Position numbers and translations under genes: made by a program | In this document: positions 44,835 through 53,021 of the stretch, one piece after another | Layout: every line of letters starts with the position of its first letter | Numbering within the stretch: the first letter of the stretch is position 1 | The notes under the pieces: generated by a model | The model's database searches: none | Told to the model about the DNA's origin: nothing | What the model saw: only the letters and a program-made list of their open reading frames with translations | Assembly: GCA_910577785.1 (NCBI GenBank) | Contig: CAJTNT010000014.1 | Span: forward strand, 1 to 64,000 | Length of the DNA stretch: 64,000 nt | Source of the DNA: an uncultured Lachnospiraceae bacterium | GTDB taxonomy: Bacteria; Bacillota; Clostridia; Lachnospirales; Lachnospiraceae | Direction: 5' to 3'

Positions 44835-44938
44835 CCCCTTTGCATATAATAAAAGAACATAATAGGCTTTCAGAGTCTCGTTGTGCCTGTGATTGCGGGA
44901 AGATTTACGGAGAGACGATCCTATGCAAAGGGGGGTTT
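44835..44938 (+). promoter_or_regulatory. Long-range inverted repeat overlapping the ylmC ribosome-binding site
   Basis: CCCCTTTGCATA (44835-44846) is complementary to TATGCAAAGGGG (44922-44933), followed by GGTTTTT. In read-through RNA from the glycerol operon the stem could stop transcription and would also hide the AAAGGGG ribosome-binding site of the next gene. A TATAAT at 44845-44850 inside the left arm might start a transcript that lacks the arm. Confidence 0.5.
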
Positions 44939-44940
44939 TT

Positions 44941-45186
44941 ATGCGCCTGTGTGAATTAAAGGAAAAAGAAGTTGTGAATATCTGCAATGGAAAATGCCTG
45001 GGCTTTATCGTAGATTTGGATATCGACACCTGCCAGGGGCAGATCCTTGCACTGATTATCCCAGGATGCGGAAAAATGTGGAGCATGTTTGGGAGGGGGA
45101 GCGAAATCATCATACCTTGGGGGCAAGTCGTAAAGATTGGCAAGGATACCATCCTGGTAGAAATCCCAGAGCCAAGGCCGAAATAG
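44941..45186 (+). CDS. YlmC/YmxH family sporulation-associated protein
   Basis: 81 residues from the ATG after AAAGGGG (44941). PRC-barrel-like: 'MRLCELKEKEVVNICNGKCLGFIVDLDID' and 'EIIIPWGQVVKIGKDTILVEI' are family hallmarks. Members are found in spore-forming Firmicutes, so the host is probably a spore former or descended from one. Confidence 0.9.
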   Translation: MRLCELKEKEVVNICNGKCLGFIVDLDIDTCQGQILALIIPGCGKMWSMFGRGSEIIIPWGQVVKIGKDTILVEIPEPRPK

Positions 45187-45204
45187 GCGAAATCCAACAA
45201 ATGA

Positions 45205-45233
45205 TTGACAAGGCCAAAAAAGAAAGCTATACT
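45205..45233 (+). promoter_or_regulatory. Promoter of nrdR
   Basis: TTGACA (45205-45210), a 17-bp spacer and TATACT (45228-45233), about 120 bp before nrdR. Confidence 0.75.
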
Positions 45234-45352
45234 AAAGCAATAAAGATACTTGGAAAGATACCGGAAAGTAACGAGAGGAATCTCCCGTTTATGAGCAGGC
45301 GGCAGAGATGCCATCATGTTACTATAACATAGCATACGCAGGAGGAAAGCCC

Positions 45353-45811
45353 ATGAGATGTCCATATTGCAGCAGTGATAATACCAGGGTAATTGACTCA
45401 AGGCCGGCCGAAGATAATTTTTCTATCCGCAGGCGCAGGCATTGTGACGATTGCAGCAAGCGTTTTACCACTTATGAAAAGGTAGAATCCATACCCCTGA
45501 TTGTGATTAAGAAAGACAATAACCGGGAACGCTATGAACGGTCAAAAGTGGAGGCAGGGATCCTGCGCGCCTGCCACAAGCGCCCGGTGTCTGTGGAAGA
45601 CATTGACCGTGTGGTGGAGGAAGTGGAGGTTAAGGTGTACAGCCGTGCCCAGAAAGAGATTTCCAGCGCTGAGATTGGCGAGATTGTCATGAATATGCTC
45701 CAGGAGCTGGATCCGGTGGCATATGTGAGGTTTGCCTCTGTCTATCGGGAATTTAAGGACGTCAATACTTTTATGGATGAATTGAAGAAAATGCTGGATC
45801 AGGAGAACTGA
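45353..45811 (+). CDS. nrdR: Transcriptional repressor NrdR
   Basis: 152 residues from the ATG behind GCAGGAGGAAAGCCC. N-terminal zinc ribbon MRCPYCSSDNTRVIDSR ... HCDDCSKRFTTYE, then an ATP-cone domain (IVIKKDNNRERYERSKVEAGILRACHKRPV). Senses dATP/ATP and represses ribonucleotide reductase genes. Followed 1 bp later by yqeG. Confidence 0.96.
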   Translation: MRCPYCSSDNTRVIDSRPAEDNFSIRRRRHCDDCSKRFTTYEKVESIPLIVIKKDNNRERYERSKVEAGILRACHKRPVSVEDIDRVVEEVEVKVYSRAQKEISSAEIGEIVMNMLQELDPVAYVRFASVYREFKDVNTFMDELKKMLDQEN

Positions 45812-45812
45812 C

Positions 45813-46307
45813 ATGTTACAGAGATTTTATCCGGATGAATATATGGATTCTGCCTATCAGATAGAATTTGCCCGCCTGTACCAGGAAGGCTACCGGGGGG
45901 TGATTTTCGACATTGACAATACCTTAGTCCCCCATGGCGCGCCTGCGGACGAACAGGCGAAGGCATTGTTCAGCCAGCTCAAGGAACTGGGCTACCAGTG
46001 CTGCCTTCTGTCCAACAACAAGGAGCCGCGGGTAAAGATGTTCAATGACGAAGTGCAGGTGCAGTATATTTTTAAGGCAGGAAAGCCCAAGGTATCCGGC
46101 TACGAGCGGGCAATGGAGCTGATGGGGACAGACAAGGGCAATACCCTGTTCGTGGGGGACCAGATTTTTACGGATGTGTATGGCGCCAAACGGGCGGGCC
46201 TGCGTACCATCCTCACACGCCCCATCCATCCCAAAGAAGAGATACAGATTGTCTTGAAGCGGTATTTGGAGAAGGTGGTGCTGTTCTTTTATTCCCGCAA
46301 ACAGTAA
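45813..46307 (+). CDS. yqeG: YqeG family HAD IIIA phosphatase
   Basis: 164 residues. HAD motif I 'GVIFDIDNTLVPHGAP' (DxDxT), motif II 'CCLLSNNKEPR', and 'FVGDQIFTDVYGAKRAGLRTILTRPIHPKEE'. YqeG-type phosphatases act on small phosphorylated molecules (phosphatidylglycerophosphate is the known substrate of relatives). In operon with nrdR. Confidence 0.9.
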   Translation: MLQRFYPDEYMDSAYQIEFARLYQEGYRGVIFDIDNTLVPHGAPADEQAKALFSQLKELGYQCCLLSNNKEPRVKMFNDEVQVQYIFKAGKPKVSGYERAMELMGTDKGNTLFVGDQIFTDVYGAKRAGLRTILTRPIHPKEEIQIVLKRYLEKVVLFFYSRKQ

Positions 46308-46322
46308 TGTACGATCGGATAC

Positions 46323-46351
46323 TTCACAAATGCACAACGCTCTGCTATAAT
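46323..46351 (+). promoter_or_regulatory. Promoter of rpiB
   Basis: TTCACA (46323-46328), a 17-bp spacer and TATAAT (46346-46351). Confidence 0.7.
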
Positions 46352-46416
46352 AAGAGTATCCGTTCGGGAAGCGAACTCTGAACAAAAAGCTGGGAAATGG
46401 AATATGGAGGAGAAGA

Positions 46417-46857
46417 ATGAAAATAGCAATTGGAAATGACCATGCGGCAACGGATTTGAAGATGGAACTTATGGAGTTTGTCAAGGGATTGGGGCATGAA
46501 GTGATTAATGTAGGGACGGACGGCTATGAGAGCTGCCATTACCCGGAGTTTGGCGAGAAGGCGGCGCGCCTTGTGGCAAGCGGGGAGGCGGACTGTGGTA
46601 TCCTGGTCTGTGGGACAGGCGTAGGGATTTCCCTTGCGGCCAACAAAGTAAAGGGAATCCGCTGCGGCGTGTGTTCAGACACCACTACGGCGCATCTGAT
46701 CAAAGAACACAACAATGCCAATATGATTTCCATGGGGGCGAGGGTTGTAGGCAGCGAGCTGGCCAAGGATATCGTGAAGGCATACCTGGAAGCAGAATTT
46801 ATGGGCGGCCGGCATCAGCTTCGGGTGGACATGATACATAAAATAGAGGAAAATTAA
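46417..46857 (+). CDS. rpiB: Ribose-5-phosphate isomerase B
   Basis: 146 residues. 'IAIGNDHAATDLK', 'CGILVCGTGVGISLAANKVKGIRCGVC' (active-site Cys and GTG loop) and 'HNNANMISMGARVVG' are RpiB motifs. Interconverts ribose 5-phosphate and ribulose 5-phosphate in the pentose phosphate pathway. Close relatives include LacA/LacB, but the sequence is RpiB-like. Confidence 0.94.
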   Translation: MKIAIGNDHAATDLKMELMEFVKGLGHEVINVGTDGYESCHYPEFGEKAARLVASGEADCGILVCGTGVGISLAANKVKGIRCGVCSDTTTAHLIKEHNNANMISMGARVVGSELAKDIVKAYLEAEFMGGRHQLRVDMIHKIEEN

Positions 46858-47016
46858 GATATTTTTAATAAAAAGGTTGAAAAAAATGCCAGTTTAGTAT
46901 AAAATGAGAGAAATGTGGGGGCAGAGAGCGTCCACTTTTCAATGAGTTCCTGTGCAGTAAGGAAATAGAAAAGATTGGGTAGAGTTACCCGAATGCATTT
47001 TAAGGAGGAAAGCCAG

Positions 47017-47574
47017 ATGATTTCAGCAGGAGATTTTAGGAATGGTATTACGATTGAGCTAGATAATAATATTTTTCAGATTATTGAGTTCCAGCATGTG
47101 AAGCCCGGCAAAGGCGCAGCTTTCGTGAGGACGAAGCTGAAGAACATTAAGAGCGGCGGCGTGGTGGAGAAGACCTTCCGCCCAACGGAGAAATGCCCGC
47201 AGGCACGTATCGACCGGGCGGACATGCAGTATCTGTATTCCGACGGGGATCTGTTCCACTTTATGGATGTGGAGTCTTATGAGCAGATTGCCCTTAATGC
47301 GGAGGCGATTGGGGATGCCCTCAAATTTGTCAAGGAGAATGAAATGGTCAAAATCTGTTCCCACAATGGGAATGTGTTTGCCGTGGAGCCGCCATTGTTC
47401 GTGGAGCTGGAGATTACAGAGACAGAGCCAGGGTTTAAAGGCGATACCGCTACGGGCGCGACAAAGCCCGCCGTTGTGGAGACAGGGGCAACCGTCTATG
47501 TGCCGCTGTTCGTAGAGCAGGGGGACAAAATCAAGATTGATACCAGGACGGGCGAGTATCTGTCCCGCGTATAG
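47017..47574 (+). CDS. efp: Elongation factor P
   Basis: 185 residues from the ATG after AAGGAGG. Domain I carries the conserved '[10 protein letters not shown]' with Lys32 at the tip, the position that is modified in many bacteria; C-terminal '[12 protein letters not shown]' is diagnostic. Rescues ribosomes stalled on polyproline. Confidence 0.97.
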   Translation: MISAGDFRNGITIELDNNIFQIIEFQHVKPGKGAAFVRTKLKNIKSGGVVEKTFRPTEKCPQARIDRADMQYLYSDGDLFHFMDVESYEQIALNAEAIGDALKFVKENEMVKICSHNGNVFAVEPPLFVELEITETEPGFKGDTATGATKPAVVETGATVYVPLFVEQGDKIKIDTRTGEYLSRV

Positions 47575-47603
47575 GCCGCATCTGCAAGAAAAGAATACCA
47601 GAG

Positions 47604-47640
47604 ACCTCAGGAATAGCAGTTTCCTGGGGTTTTCTTTTTT
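47604..47640 (+). terminator. Terminator of efp
   Basis: ACCTCAGGAA/TTCCTGGGGT stem (one G-T pair), 7-nt loop, then a run of T broken by one C. Confidence 0.85.
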
Positions 47641-47768
47641 TTCCTGAAAGTGAGAACCTTTTGCAAGGTTATTACAATGTATGGTTGAAGGGCAATAAAA
47701 ATCCTGGCCGATGCCTGGAACCAGGATGCGCGCATCGTAAATACTGAAAAGTGATGAGAGGTTAAGAC

Positions 47769-48296
47769 ATGGATGTAAGGCAGTTAGAGGAATGTATCCA
47801 GGAGTATGGGGCAGAGATCTATGCATTCTGCTGCCAGCTGGCTGGAAACCGCCAGGAGGCAGAAGAACTATACCAGGATACATTTTTAAAAGCAGTGGAG
47901 ATACAGGGAAGGATTGACAGCAGGAAGAACCCCAGGAGCTACCTGGCTTCTATTGCCCTGCGGATTTGGAAGAACAAAAGGCGTAAATATGCCTGGCGCA
48001 GCCGGATTGCAGGGATGCAGGAGCTGAAAGAGGAAACGGTGGCGGACATTGGCGGGCAGGCGCCTTCCCCCGAAGAGGCCGTGCTGCGCCAAGAACTCCA
48101 GGCGCAGGTACGGGAAGCCGTGGCCAGGCTGGAAGAGCGTTACCGCCTTCCCATCTACCTGTATTATACCCTGCAGCTTCCGATTGGGCAGATCGGGAGG
48201 ATCCTGCGGATCCCCCAGGGAACCGTCAAAAGCAGGTTGCATAAGGCCAGGAAACTGCTGAAACAGGAATTGGAGGTCATTTATGATGAAACATAA
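47769..48296 (+). CDS. ECF RNA polymerase sigma factor
   Basis: 175 residues. Region 2: 'ECIQEYGAEIYAFCCQLAGNRQEAEELYQDTFLKA'; region 4: 'LEERYRLPIYLYYTLQLPIGQIGRILRIPQGTVKSRLHKARKLL'. Overlaps the downstream anti-sigma gene by 14 bp, the usual co-translated pair. Confidence 0.92.
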   Translation: MDVRQLEECIQEYGAEIYAFCCQLAGNRQEAEELYQDTFLKAVEIQGRIDSRKNPRSYLASIALRIWKNKRRKYAWRSRIAGMQELKEETVADIGGQAPSPEEAVLRQELQAQVREAVARLEERYRLPIYLYYTLQLPIGQIGRILRIPQGTVKSRLHKARKLLKQELEVIYDET

Positions 48297-49527
48297 GGCA
48301 GATATGGATCAGTTATTAAAGCAGGCCCTTTCCCCGCAAGAAGAACCAAATAGACAGTTAAACCAAAACATCATAAGACAAGCAAAGGAGAGAGAGGAAA
48401 TGGGCAGAAAATATTTTGGGAGAATCCCGGCAACCGCAATGATTGCAGCAGCCGTCCTTCTGGCAGGAAGCGTAACGGCAGTGGCTGCATGGAAATACCT
48501 GACGCCAGACAAAGTGGCGGAGGTCATGGAAAATAAGGGGCTGGCGGCAGCTTTTCAGGGCGATGACGCCATTTTTATCAACGAAACCCAGGAATATGGC
48601 AATTACAAGGTTACATTGCTGGGGATCGTCTCTGGGAAAAGCCTGAGCGAATATTTGGTGGAAGATGAGGCAGGAAATTGCACAGTTCACGATGACCGTA
48701 CCTATGCAGTGACAGCGATTGAAAATGCAGATGGAAGCCCCAGGCCGGCTGTAAGCGATGAGGATTATGGGAAGGATCCATTTTTCGTTTCGCCTTTGAT
48801 TGAGGGGCAGGATCCTGCCTGGTACAATAGCGTGACCATGAATGGGGGCTATGGTGAGAGCGTGGAGGACGGGATACAGTACCGCATCACAGAGACAGAC
48901 AATGTAGAAATGTTTGCCGATCGCCCGCTGTACCTGGCGGTTAACAGCGGCACATTTTATGACCAGGAGGCTTATCAGTATGATGAAAAGAGCGGCAAGA
49001 TTTCCAGGAATGAAGCTTATGATGGGGTAAATGCACTGTTTTCGCTTCCGCTGGATCCTTCGAAGGCTGACAGGGAGGCGGCGGACGCCTATATCCGGCA
49101 GATAGAAGAAGAGCTGTTTGGGGGAGAAGATGCCAGGGATGGGGCAGAAGGCTCGGAAGGGTCAGAAGATGGCGCTCAAGAAGGCGGCGCAGCCGTACAG
49201 GGGGAAGAGGCAGAGGATACAGGGTCAGAGTCTTTGGAATGGACGGAGGAGGAATTGGAACAGAAGGCAACCCTGCTGGACAGACTGACGCAGGTTCTGC
49301 ATCCGGATGAGGAAGGCAATATTTCTTATTCCTATGAGATAGAAGAGGATGGGGCAGGCTCATCGGGAACGATTCCTATGGATACCCTTTTTGAAGAGGG
49401 AGAGACAGGGATGTCAGAGTTTAAGACAATCAGCAGAGGAGAAAAAGGGGAGCGCAGCTATATTGAGACTTATACCCGGAATGAAGATGGATCGGTAACG
49501 CTTAGGGTTTATCAGTGGGAGGGATAG
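48283..49527 (+). CDS. Membrane anti-sigma factor-like protein (DUF4179-like)
   Basis: 414 residues. A short cytoplasmic N-terminus (about 1-45) able to hold the sigma factor, one membrane segment (about 47-70, 'ATAMIAAAVLLAGSVTAVAAW'), and an extracellular part with the 'FQGDDAIFINETQEYGNYKVTLLGIVSG' block of DUF4179 anti-sigma proteins, then an acidic Glu/Gly-rich linker (about 280-330). Probably releases the sigma factor on an envelope signal; the signal is unknown. Confidence 0.78.
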   Translation: MMKHKADMDQLLKQALSPQEEPNRQLNQNIIRQAKEREEMGRKYFGRIPATAMIAAAVLLAGSVTAVAAWKYLTPDKVAEVMENKGLAAAFQGDDAIFINETQEYGNYKVTLLGIVSGKSLSEYLVEDEAGNCTVHDDRTYAVTAIENADGSPRPAVSDEDYGKDPFFVSPLIEGQDPAWYNSVTMNGGYGESVEDGIQYRITETDNVEMFADRPLYLAVNSGTFYDQEAYQYDEKSGKISRNEAYDGVNALFSLPLDPSKADREAADAYIRQIEEELFGGEDARDGAEGSEGSEDGAQEGGAAVQGEEAEDTGSESLEWTEEELEQKATLLDRLTQVLHPDEEGNISYSYEIEEDGAGSSGTIPMDTLFEEGETGMSEFKTISRGEKGERSYIETYTRNEDGSVTLRVYQWEG

Positions 49528-49591
49528 GATGTACGATGAAAATACATTTCTGAAAATACATTCTGGAAATTAAATGCGATGCGATTAAAAC

Positions 49592-49638
49592 GCTAACCGT
49601 ACAGGCAGAAGCATCTGCCTATGCGGTTGGTGTTTTTT
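49592..49638 (+). terminator. Terminator of the ECF operon
   Basis: A stem of about 18 bp (GCTAACCGTACAGGCAGA with its partner, two mismatches) and a small loop, followed by TTTTTT. Confidence 0.88.
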
Positions 49639-49651
49639 CGCAGGATAGGAC

Positions 49652-49680
49652 TTGCAATTCCATGTTAAAATTGCTATACT
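49652..49680 (+). promoter_or_regulatory. Promoter of the ttcA-like gene
   Basis: TTGCAA (49652-49657), a 17-bp spacer and TATACT (49675-49680). Confidence 0.65.
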
Positions 49681-49758
49681 ATTACACCAGCAGATTTATG
49701 CTTTGGTGCCCGTGGGCAGAAGCTTTACCAATAATATAGAAAATATGGGGAATATGCA

Positions 49759-50904
49759 ATGGAGCAGTTAGAAATTACATATGGGCAATTGAAAGGAATG
49801 GAAAAAGGCAGCTACCTGCTGGTGGATATCCGGGATGATTTGGCGGTGTCTTATGGCATGATGCCAGGCGCGGTGCATCTTCCAGAGGAAGGATGGGAAG
49901 TGCAGGGAAAGGCCGTGATTTTATATTGTGCCAGAGGGAATGCCAGCAAGGAAAAGGCGGCAGAGTTGAGGGAGAGGGGGATCATGGCCTATAGCCTGGC
50001 CGGCGGCTATGCGGGGTGGCTTCTAAGGCATATGGAGGAAACGCAGTATTTCGGGGCAGGCCAGGCAAAAGAGATCGAGAGGAGCATCCAGAAGAAATTC
50101 CATAAGCAGCTGTTCTCGAAATTCACGAAAGCTGTGCGGGACTATAGGCTGATCCAGGAAGGGGACAAGATCGCCGTCTGCATTTCCGGTGGCAAAGATT
50201 CCATGCTGATGGCAAAGCTGTTCCAGGAACTGCAGAAGCATAAGAAGGTATCCTTTGCGCTGGAATTTCTGGTGATGGATCCGGGCTATAGCCCAGCCAA
50301 CCGTCAGATTATCGAAGAGAATGCGCGCCGCCTGGGCATTCCGGTGCGGATTTTTGAATCTGATATTTTTGAGGCGGTGTATGGCATAGAGAAATCCCCC
50401 TGCTATCTCTGCGCCCGTATGCGCCGGGGGCATCTGTACAGCCAGGCCAAGGCGCTGGGGTGCAATAAAATTGCGCTGGGACACCATTACGATGATGTGA
50501 TTGAGACAATCTTAATGGGGATGCTCTATGGGGGGCAGGTGCAGACGATGATGCCCAAGCTCCACAGTACGAATTTTGAGGGGATGGAGTTGATCCGCCC
50601 CATGTATTATATCCGGGAAGATGATATCAAACACTGGCGGGATTACAATGGGCTGTATTTTCTCCAATGCGCCTGCCGGTTTACGGAAAACTGCGCCAGC
50701 TGCGGGCAGGATGCCCAGAGCCAGTCCAAGCGCCTGGAGGTGAAGCGGCTGATTGCAAAGATGAAGCAGACAAACCCCTTTGTGGAGGGGAACATATTTA
50801 AAAGCGTGGAAAATGTAAATTTAAGTACCGTGATTGCCTACAAAGCCCAGGGAATCCGGCGCCATTTTCTGGACGATTATGAGAAGGATATGCATGGACA
50901 ATAG
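49759..50904 (+). CDS. Rhodanese-TtcA-like tRNA sulfurtransferase fusion
   Basis: 381 residues. Residues 1-92 form a rhodanese domain with Cys57 in YCARGN as the sulphur carrier. The PP-loop ATPase part has SGGKDSM (143-149), a CYLCAR motif (about 215) and a late 'CACRFTENCASC' cluster, matching TtcA-type enzymes that carry a [4Fe-4S] cluster. It would thiolate tRNA cytidine 32 or a similar base, with the rhodanese domain supplying sulphur. Its own promoter precedes it. Confidence 0.85.
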   Translation: MEQLEITYGQLKGMEKGSYLLVDIRDDLAVSYGMMPGAVHLPEEGWEVQGKAVILYCARGNASKEKAAELRERGIMAYSLAGGYAGWLLRHMEETQYFGAGQAKEIERSIQKKFHKQLFSKFTKAVRDYRLIQEGDKIAVCISGGKDSMLMAKLFQELQKHKKVSFALEFLVMDPGYSPANRQIIEENARRLGIPVRIFESDIFEAVYGIEKSPCYLCARMRRGHLYSQAKALGCNKIALGHHYDDVIETILMGMLYGGQVQTMMPKLHSTNFEGMELIRPMYYIREDDIKHWRDYNGLYFLQCACRFTENCASCGQDAQSQSKRLEVKRLIAKMKQTNPFVEGNIFKSVENVNLSTVIAYKAQGIRRHFLDDYEKDMHGQ

Positions 50905-51213
50905 ATCTGGATTACGGATGGATAGGGAAAGGGACGCGTGAAAATAATGCCAGAATAATAGGAAAAATGCAGAGAAAATTCGTGAAAATTGTCGGTTAAA
51001 GTCGATATAAGTATGGAAAAACAGATACTTCCAAAAAGATAATAGGAAAATCCTGCCAATTGTGTTATAGTGTGCATACAAATCTAATTACGCCAGCTGG
51101 CCGGGATTTACGGTTTGGGCATGGCAATAGGATTTGTGGTCTAGAAGTTGTAATAGGTTTTGCGGTTTAGAAATTGTAATAGGAGTTTTGGTAAGGAAGA
51201 AAGGAAAGTAGTA
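50905..51213. other. Intergenic region
   Basis: A/T-rich, no gene. A stretch near 51120-51190 contains short direct repeats of GTAATAGG, and TTATAGT at about 51065 is a possible -10 without a good -35. Nothing else is seen. Confidence 0.5.
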
Positions 51214-51384
51214 ATGGCAGTATCTGTAATTTTAAAATTTGCAGGCGGTATCCTATGTGGACTTTTACTGTGTTCAGGGCTTTTGATAGATTTTTACCGG
51301 CTCCGCAGGGAAAGTAAGCGGCTGGAGAAGATAATTTCCCAGCAAAAAAGAAAAATGCAAGAAGAGGGATCCGAAAAACCGTAA
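51214..51384 (+). CDS. Small membrane protein, unknown
   Basis: 56 residues from the ATG at 51214. One membrane segment (VILKFAGGILCGLLLCSGLLIDFY), followed by a basic coiled tail (RRESKRLEKIISQQKRKMQEE), like LapA-type small proteins. The ribosome-binding site is weak. It lies just before the retron operon but on the other strand. Confidence 0.55.
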   Translation: MAVSVILKFAGGILCGLLLCSGLLIDFYRLRRESKRLEKIISQQKRKMQEEGSEKP

Positions 51385-51493
51385 AGAGAAGATGATTTTT
51401 GAGAAAGAATGGTTAAAAGCTGTAAGGAAAGATGCAAAAAGAGAAATAAGAAAGTTGTAAAAAGCTCAGAAAGACAAAATGGGCGAAACATCA

Positions 51494-51519
51494 GCTAGTC
51501 CGGGCGTGCCCGGACTAGC
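51494..51519. terminator. Perfect palindromic terminator, probably bidirectional
   Basis: GCTAGTCCGGGC and its exact complement around a GT loop, with short T-runs on either side. It lies between the convergent small membrane gene and the reverse transcriptase gene. Confidence 0.7.
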
Positions 51520-51551
51520 GTCCGTTTTGCCAAAAAACTATCAGGGACAAC

Positions 51552-53021
51552 CTACCTAACGCTCCGCAAAAAGCCTTCCCCCTCTTCGATAATTCTTTGG
51601 TACCTCACCCCATTTACATTTTTGAGCCAGGCAATTTTCCCGGAAATCTCATAAACTGTCTTGCAAGGCACATCCCCTCCAGAATCCCGCAATTTCTTCG
51701 CATTATAAATTGAGGCCCGGAGGATTTTGACCCATTTCCTGGGTACCCCAATTTCCTCATGATTGATGACGATCCCCGTAATATACTGCCGGCTGTTCCC
51801 GCGCAGGATATGTGTTTTCTCCTGGTTCATATGGAACCCTTCCGCTTCAATAATCTTCTCCAGGCTATGCAGGAAACTGCCAATCGCAAACGTTTCCATA
51901 TCCCCCGAAAAGCTAAAGCTCATATCATCCGCATACCGTGTATACGTTAGCCCAAGCTTTTGGCACAGCCCCAGGATCCGCTTATCCATGTTCCGGCACA
52001 GGATGTTGGTAATCATTGGGCTGGCCGGAGAGCCTTGGGGCAGGATCCGCTCGGACGTTTTGATATATCTTACCTTCCCCTTTACCTCCAGCGGCATCCG
52101 CTCGCAGTAGGTGCAGATCATAGCAAGCAGCGAGGCAATATAGCCAGAGTAGCCAAAGGATTGGAATAATCCCCGCACCCGCGCAAAGGTAATCGTAGGG
52201 AAGAAGTTTTCCAAATCAATGTTAATCAGCAAATCCGGCGATGTACCATGCGCCTTTGCGCCGGTTAGGACAGACCGTTCCTTACGGAACCCATGGGCGG
52301 CGTCTGCGAGCTCTGTTTTCTGCAGGATTTGCTCTAAAATGCGCCGCTGTGCGCTTTTCAGCTGTGTCTTAGGCGCGGCAATATGGCGTGTGCCGCCGCT
52401 TCTCTTGGGTATGTCAAAGCGGTAATAATTGTCAAAGGTAACGACGTCCCGATGGTATGCCAGGCCGCGCAGCGTGCGGTAATCTACCTGTAGGAAGGCG
52501 GCAAGCTCCCGGTCTGTCTCTATGAGCGGCATCTGATTGTCCGCCAGCTTCTGCGTGTCCGTCTCCTTTTTGCCTAGCAGGCTGGAATAGCCTTTGCCAA
52601 TAAATAAGATTTCCTCCGCCCTGCGTTTCTTCCAGGCATCGGATCTTAACTGTTTTTGCCGTTCCCGTTCCGCTTTTCTCTCTTTGCGCCGGGCAATGGA
52701 TTCCTTCATAATTTCCTGGGCAACGGCGGAGCGGATTTTCTCATAGTCCCAGGTATCCTGGAATTGTTTTTTCAGCGCAGAAAGCGTTCTCTCTATTTCT
52801 TGTTTTTCCTGGCAGGCTTCTGATATTTTTTGGGAAAGCTTCTGGAATTCTTCCAGCAGGCGTGTCCTCTCCTCATAGTCCTGCTCTGTCTCGTTTTGCT
52901 GGCGCTCATAAGGCGTGGGCAGATGGCTGGGCCAGAATCCGTATTCCTGCATTTTCTGGAAGGTAAATTCTTTTTTGCCCATGGTCTGTACGAGGTTTCT
53001 GTATTCGGCTTTCGTATCCAT
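51552..53021 (-). CDS. Retron-type reverse transcriptase
   Basis: 489 residues. Residues 40-135 are a charged coiled-coil extension. RT motifs: HGFRKERS (243-250), catalytic Asp269 in INIDLENFF, QGSPASP (329-335), YADD (363-366). The retron 'region X' NAxxH appears here as GAKAH (254-258), and the 'region Y' VTG as ITG (414-416), followed by 'PRKWVKILRASIYNA' in the thumb. It therefore belongs with retron RTs rather than group II introns, as it also lacks maturase and endonuclease domains. Last gene of the leftward operon; its ATG overlaps the stop of the SWIM gene (TAATG). Partner RNA: the msr-msd candidate at 57802-58020. Confidence 0.88.
   Translation of the reverse strand: MDTKAEYRNLVQTMGKKEFTFQKMQEYGFWPSHLPTPYERQQNETEQDYEERTRLLEEFQKLSQKISEACQEKQEIERTLSALKKQFQDTWDYEKIRSAVAQEIMKESIARRKERKAERERQKQLRSDAWKKRRAEEILFIGKGYSSLLGKKETDTQKLADNQMPLIETDRELAAFLQVDYRTLRGLAYHRDVVTFDNYYRFDIPKRSGGTRHIAAPKTQLKSAQRRILEQILQKTELADAAHGFRKERSVLTGAKAHGTSPDLLINIDLENFFPTITFARVRGLFQSFGYSGYIASLLAMICTYCERMPLEVKGKVRYIKTSERILPQGSPASPMITNILCRNMDKRILGLCQKLGLTYTRYADDMSFSFSGDMETFAIGSFLHSLEKIIEAEGFHMNQEKTHILRGNSRQYITGIVINHEEIGVPRKWVKILRASIYNAKKLRDSGGDVPCKTVYEISGKIAWLKNVNGVRYQRIIEEGEGFLRSVR

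Noticed and set aside
51552-53021. Reverse transcriptase as a group II intron or DGR component
   Set aside because: No maturase or HNH domain, no intron RNA ends, no template/variable repeat pair nearby; regions X and Y are of retron type.
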